Part shown: positions 57,671 through 57,952 of the stretch, piece by piece
Layout of the letters: each line of letters opens with the position of its first letter
Position numbering within the stretch: position 1 is the first letter of the stretch
Origin: a virus
Reading direction: 5' to 3' (one strand)
Length of the DNA: 57,952 nt
IMG/VR virus record: IMGVR_UViG_3300005099_000473
Span: 1 to 57,952 of that record
The notes under the pieces: generated by a model
Databases searched by the model: none
The model's input: only the letters and a program-made list of their open reading frames with translations
Told to the model about the DNA's origin: nothing
Made by a program: the position numbers and the translations under genes

Positions 57671-57952
57671 ATGGCAATGAAGTTTAAGTTAAAGAATGGT
57701 ACAGGAGTTTGGACTTGGATAGTTCCAGAAGAGTATGAAGAGTTTGTTAAGTGGATGATTAAGAGAGGATATAGTGCTCAGTCGGCATATGCAGCGGTAA
57801 CTGGTTTGGAGCATGTTAAGAAAGGAATACCAGTTGAAAGTTACTACATTAGGCGTAAGATTAATTATGGTTTGAGGAAGTGGAATGAGTTTTTAAGAGA
57901 TTATTGTAAGGAGTGTGAGGTAAATGGGGGTGGAGTATTTTTTAGTGGTTAA
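57671..57952 (+). CDS. Small protein at the right edge (93 aa)
   Basis: ATG 57671 after GGGGTGG. Segment VWTWIVPEEYEEFVKWMIKRG, then YSAQSAYAAVTGL recalls the N-terminal SAM-like domain of integrases, but there is no catalytic part. The TAA is the last triplet of the window. Confidence 0.5.
   Translation: MAMKFKLKNGTGVWTWIVPEEYEEFVKWMIKRGYSAQSAYAAVTGLEHVKKGIPVESYYIRRKINYGLRKWNEFLRDYCKECEVNGGGVFFSG

Noticed and set aside
57671-57952. Integrase
   Set aside because: Only a faint likeness to the N-terminal SAM-like domain; the catalytic Arg-His-Tyr part is absent and the gene ends at the window edge.
1-57952. tRNA or rRNA genes
   Set aside because: No cloverleaf-like segment or conserved T-loop was found in the few non-coding stretches.

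Overview
The window looks like most of the genome of a tailed, double-stranded DNA virus (or provirus) of an archaeon. It carries an HK97-type morphogenesis set: portal, MuF-like head protein, prohead protease, scaffold-like protein, major capsid protein, connector and large terminase. It also carries an archaeal-style replication set: family B DNA polymerase with intein, primase, RPA-like protein, XPF-family nuclease, Cas4-like nuclease and a RadA-like ATPase. Promoters are TATA/BRE-like and most genes have a strong GGAGGTGAT-type ribosome binding site before ATG, TTG or GTG. The DNA is AT-rich and the + strand strongly purine-rich. Every credible gene is on the + strand, usually with 1-20 base gaps or ATGA/TTGA overlaps. 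I cannot name the host. A thermophilic or methane-cycle euryarchaeon would fit, but that is inference.

Layout. 1-2946: end of a tail protein, a lectin-like fibre protein and two Asp/Tyr/Ser/Asn-rich proteins built of an 8-residue repeat. 2964-6839: two homologous radical SAM/SPASM-type enzymes (the first split by a 7-bp tandem duplication), a helical protein and a cysteine-peptidase-like protein. I propose these form a maturation system for the repeat fibres. 7218-21729: head module (portal, ATP-grasp protein, ADP-ribosyltransferase-like protein, MuF-ADP-ribosyltransferase fusion, protease, a further modular protein, scaffold, capsid, decoration-like protein, connector). Three of these proteins share a two-part module followed by different C-terminal domains. 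21796-31490: replication and recombination. 31487-42243: small membrane and helical proteins interleaved with a complete preQ0 pathway (FolE, QueD, QueE, QueC), two DpdA/TGT-like DNA transglycosylases, a phosphoribosyltransferase and a HAD phosphatase, ending with the terminase. 42245-57952: about fifty small accessory genes, mostly unknown. This part includes a ribbon-helix-helix protein with three operator-like repeats in the only long intergenic gap, a tandem array of diverged paralogues (47.3-50.3 kb) and a recurring 16-bp promoter.

Together the genes describe a virus that copies its own DNA and probably replaces some guanine with a 7-deazaguanine. It may package enzymatic effectors in its head and may enzymatically modify its fibres. 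By eye I found no GATC in the whole window although GAT is very common, which suggests past pressure from a GATC-specific restriction system. No tail tube, tape-measure or baseplate genes are visible apart from the truncated gene at the left edge, so the tail module probably lies outside the window.
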